Assembly (NCBI GenBank): GCA_910578755.1
Contig: CAJTSZ010000066.1
Coordinates: 1-6,586, forward strand
Source: an uncultured Oscillospiraceae bacterium
Lineage (GTDB): Bacteria > Bacillota > Clostridia > Oscillospirales > Ruminococcaceae
Reading direction: 5' to 3'
DNA: 6,586 nucleotides
Shown: positions 5,315-6,586 of the stretch, piece by piece
Layout of the letters: every line of letters starts with the position of its first letter
How positions within the stretch are numbered: position 1 is the first letter of the stretch
The notes under the pieces: model-generated
Seen by the model: only the letters and a program-made list of their open reading frames with translations
What the model was told of the DNA's origin: nothing
Database searches by the model: none
Position numbers and translations under genes: made by a program

Positions 5315-5877
5315 TTTACCTTCAGCTGTTCTTCAGCTTTATTCAGGTGGGTATGTTCAGCATAGGCGGAGGATACGCCGCTATGCCCCTGATACAAAAC
5401 CAGGTGGTGGAGCTGCACCCCTGGATTACTATGGCAGAATTTACGGACTTGGTTACCATTGCCGAAATGACCCCTGGGCCCATTGCCATAAACGCGGCAA
5501 CCTTTGTGGGCATACGCATTGCCGGCCTGCCCGGCGCGGTGGCTGCCACTATGGGCTGTATTTTGCCCTCCTGTATTATTGTTTCCCTTTTGGCCTGGGT
5601 GTACTATAAGTACCAGGGGGGAAAGGCCCTGCAAAGCGTGCTGGCCAGCCTGCGCCCGGCAGTAGTAGCCCTAATTGCAGGGGCAGGGCTTTCTATTTTG
5701 GCGGTAGTGCTGTTCCAGGGCCAGGCCATGGCAATTAAAAATGTGGATTGGGTTGGCGCCGGCCTTTTTGCTGCGGCATTTTTTGCCTTGCGCCGCCTAA
5801 AGTGGAACCCTATTTTGGTTATGAGCCTTTGTGGGGGCGCCGGCGCTTTGGTAAACCTTTTTATTGTTTCACAATAA
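5311..5877 (+). CDS. chrA: Short-chain ChrA-family membrane protein, second subunit
   Basis: A 188-residue partner of the preceding gene, starting at the ATG of the ATGA overlap with AAAGGGGGAG just upstream. It shows a more canonical ChrA signature than its neighbour: FSIGGGYAAMPL (16-27) and EMTPGPIAINAATFVG (52-67), then LRPAVVALIAG (114-124), with about six hydrophobic segments. The GGGYAAMP and TPGP motifs are those usually tied to transport. The last five codons and the TAA lie inside the 12-bp leading hairpin of repeat copy B, so the final residues FIVSQ are encoded by repeat sequence. That hairpin may also help end the transcript. Like the first subunit, it is probably controlled by the divergent LysR protein. 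Confidence 0.9.
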   Translation: MIYLQLFFSFIQVGMFSIGGGYAAMPLIQNQVVELHPWITMAEFTDLVTIAEMTPGPIAINAATFVGIRIAGLPGAVAATMGCILPSCIIVSLLAWVYYKYQGGKALQSVLASLRPAVVALIAGAGLSILAVVLFQGQAMAIKNVDWVGAGLFAAAFFALRRLKWNPILVMSLCGGAGALVNLFIVSQ

Positions 5878-6075
5878 AAAGGCGATGTGCAGGTGGATAT
5901 AAGCTGCAATAAAGCAATTTTTGCAAGTTTTGCAGGCGGAGCCAAAAAACTTGTAAGGGGCGCTTACAAGCTTTTCTTTTGAACAAATGCCCCGCGCCCC
6001 TTTTCGCCCTTCCCACCTTATGCAAAGCTTCGCACGAAAAAATAGTTTCGCTTCTCTCAACTATTTTTAGCCAAA
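5856..6075. repeat. Interspersed structured repeat, copy B
   Basis: Same order of blocks as copy A: a leading hairpin with a perfect 12-bp stem (5856-5867/5871-5882), a core at 5923-5975, and a tail hairpin AAAAATAGTT/AACTATTTTT (6038-6047/6059-6068) followed by GCCAAA. It carries about 30 extra bases between leading hairpin and core, and a different stretch between core and tail. In the core, 5950-5957 pairs with 5963-5970 (8 bp, loop GGGCG), or 5924-5931 pairs with 5946-5953; the two folds exclude each other. The two copies are direct repeats enclosing the whole GDPD-to-chrA region. Confidence 0.8.
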
Positions 6076-6141
6076 AATTTTGCATACCAATAGCAATTTT
6101 GTAACTTAGGGAAAAAAGAGGGAAATTTTAAGTTTTAGGTA

Positions 6142-6170
6142 TTGATAAATTGAGCAAAAACGAGTATGAT
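6142..6170 (+). promoter_or_regulatory. acpP: Promoter of acpP
   Basis: TTGATA (6142-6147), a 17-base spacer and TATGAT (6165-6170), each one mismatch from consensus, predict a start near 6177 and a leader of about 46 bases. No clear inverted repeat for a fatty-acid regulator such as FapR was seen around it. Confidence 0.75.
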
Positions 6171-6222
6171 ATGTTCCGTAGACGCTGCGCAGGCGGCAGT
6201 ACAGCTTGAAAGGAGGATACAC

Positions 6223-6459
6223 ATGGAAATTCTTGAGAAAATCACAAAAATTCTGTGCGAGCAGCTGGACCTGGACGAAGAACAGGTAACAGAATCCGCA
6301 GAAGTGATAGGCGATCTGGGTGCGGACTCACTTGATATAGTTGACCTGGTGATGACCCTGGAAGAAGAATTTGACACCGAAATTCCAGATGAGGATATTG
6401 AGGAACTGAAAACAGTAGGTGATATTGTAAAATACGTGGAAGAACACGTTGCACAATAA
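6223..6459 (+). CDS. acpP: Acyl carrier protein
   Basis: A 78-residue, very acidic protein of standard length. The motif GADSLDIVDLVMTLEEEF carries Ser36, the site where 4'-phosphopantetheine is attached; the DSL triplet and the acidic helix II that binds fatty-acid synthase enzymes are intact. It carries growing acyl chains for type II fatty acid and phospholipid synthesis in the cytoplasm. The ATG at 6223 has an ideal AGGAGG six bases upstream; an earlier in-frame start in the promoter region is not supported. It stands alone between its own promoter and terminator, not beside plsX, fab genes or rnc in this window, so it could be the housekeeping ACP or a second ACP. Confidence 0.96.
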   Translation: MEILEKITKILCEQLDLDEEQVTESAEVIGDLGADSLDIVDLVMTLEEEFDTEIPDEDIEELKTVGDIVKYVEEHVAQ

Positions 6460-6498
6460 AGCCCTATTTCCGCGCAAGCGGGGTGGAGAAGCTTTTAT

Positions 6499-6530
6499 AA
6501 AACCGTGCCGGAAGGCACGGTTTTTTGTTT
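6499..6530 (+). terminator. Rho-independent terminator of acpP
   Basis: AACCGTGCC (6501-6509) and GGCACGGTT (6514-6522) form a perfect 9-bp stem with loop GGAA, followed by TTTTGTTTGTTTT. The A run before the stem suggests it also works on the minus strand for the convergent gene at the right edge. Confidence 0.92.
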
Positions 6531-6533
6531 GTT

Positions 6534-6586
6534 TTAGAAGTGTTCAGCCGCTTCCAAACCTTTTTTGCGGGCCTCCCAGGCCCTAT
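6534..6586 (-). CDS. C-terminal end of an unidentified protein (partial)
   Basis: On the minus strand an open frame enters from the right edge and reads RAWEARKKGLEAAEHF before a TAA stop at 6534-6536. The 16 visible residues look like a charged helix. The frame stops next to the shared acpP terminator, which fits a convergent gene. Too short to identify, and it could be non-coding. Confidence 0.35.
   Translation of the reverse strand, partial: RAWEARKKGLEAAEHF

Noticed and set aside
5861..6085. Minus-strand open frames over repeat copy B
   Set aside because: They follow repeat sequence and its hairpins. Such frames recur wherever the element occurs and show no ribosome site or protein signature.

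Overview
The window looks like part of a low-GC-lineage Gram-positive (Firmicutes, class Clostridia) chromosome, probably an Oscillospiraceae/Ruminococcaceae-type gut anaerobe. The basis is strong AGGAGG-type ribosome sites, two TTG starts, near-consensus TTGACA/TATAAT promoters, Rho-independent terminators with U tracts, a CCA-encoding tRNA, and the protein families present. The taxonomic placement is inference; no taxonomic marker longer than acpP is present.

Layout. At 1-23 is the terminator of a gene left of the window, followed by a well-formed promoter, tRNA-Leu(CAG) at 149-233 and its terminator. Copy A of an interspersed structured repeat lies at 284-448, then a bidirectional terminator at 470-514. 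A minus-strand block runs right to left from 3356 to 601: a short, catalytically degenerate nitrilase-fold protein, a longer nitrilase-fold protein lacking the catalytic cysteine, and a membrane-anchored glycerophosphodiester phosphodiesterase (GDPD) with all key motifs intact. About 345 bases without a convincing gene (3357-3701) hold an 18-bp perfect inverted repeat and other hairpins. A LysR-family regulator (3702-4598, minus) is divergent from a translationally coupled pair of short-chain ChrA-type membrane transporters (4730-5877, plus). Their promoters overlap face to face. Copy B of the repeat (5856-6075) begins inside the last codons of the second transporter gene. Then comes a single-gene acpP transcription unit with its own promoter and terminator, and the C-terminal end of a convergent gene at the right edge.

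How the parts work together. The LysR protein probably controls the divergent chrA pair and itself. The two ChrA halves probably assemble as a heterodimeric anion transporter. The two nitrilase-like proteins and the GDPD appear to form one operon. Because both nitrilase-fold proteins have lost catalytic residues while the GDPD has not, the pair may act as a non-catalytic binding or scaffold module linked to glycerophosphodiester or membrane-lipid metabolism. This operon is the best candidate for something undescribed. The duplicated repeat, with mutually exclusive hairpins, is the second. All functional assignments are from reading motifs by eye; no database search was possible.
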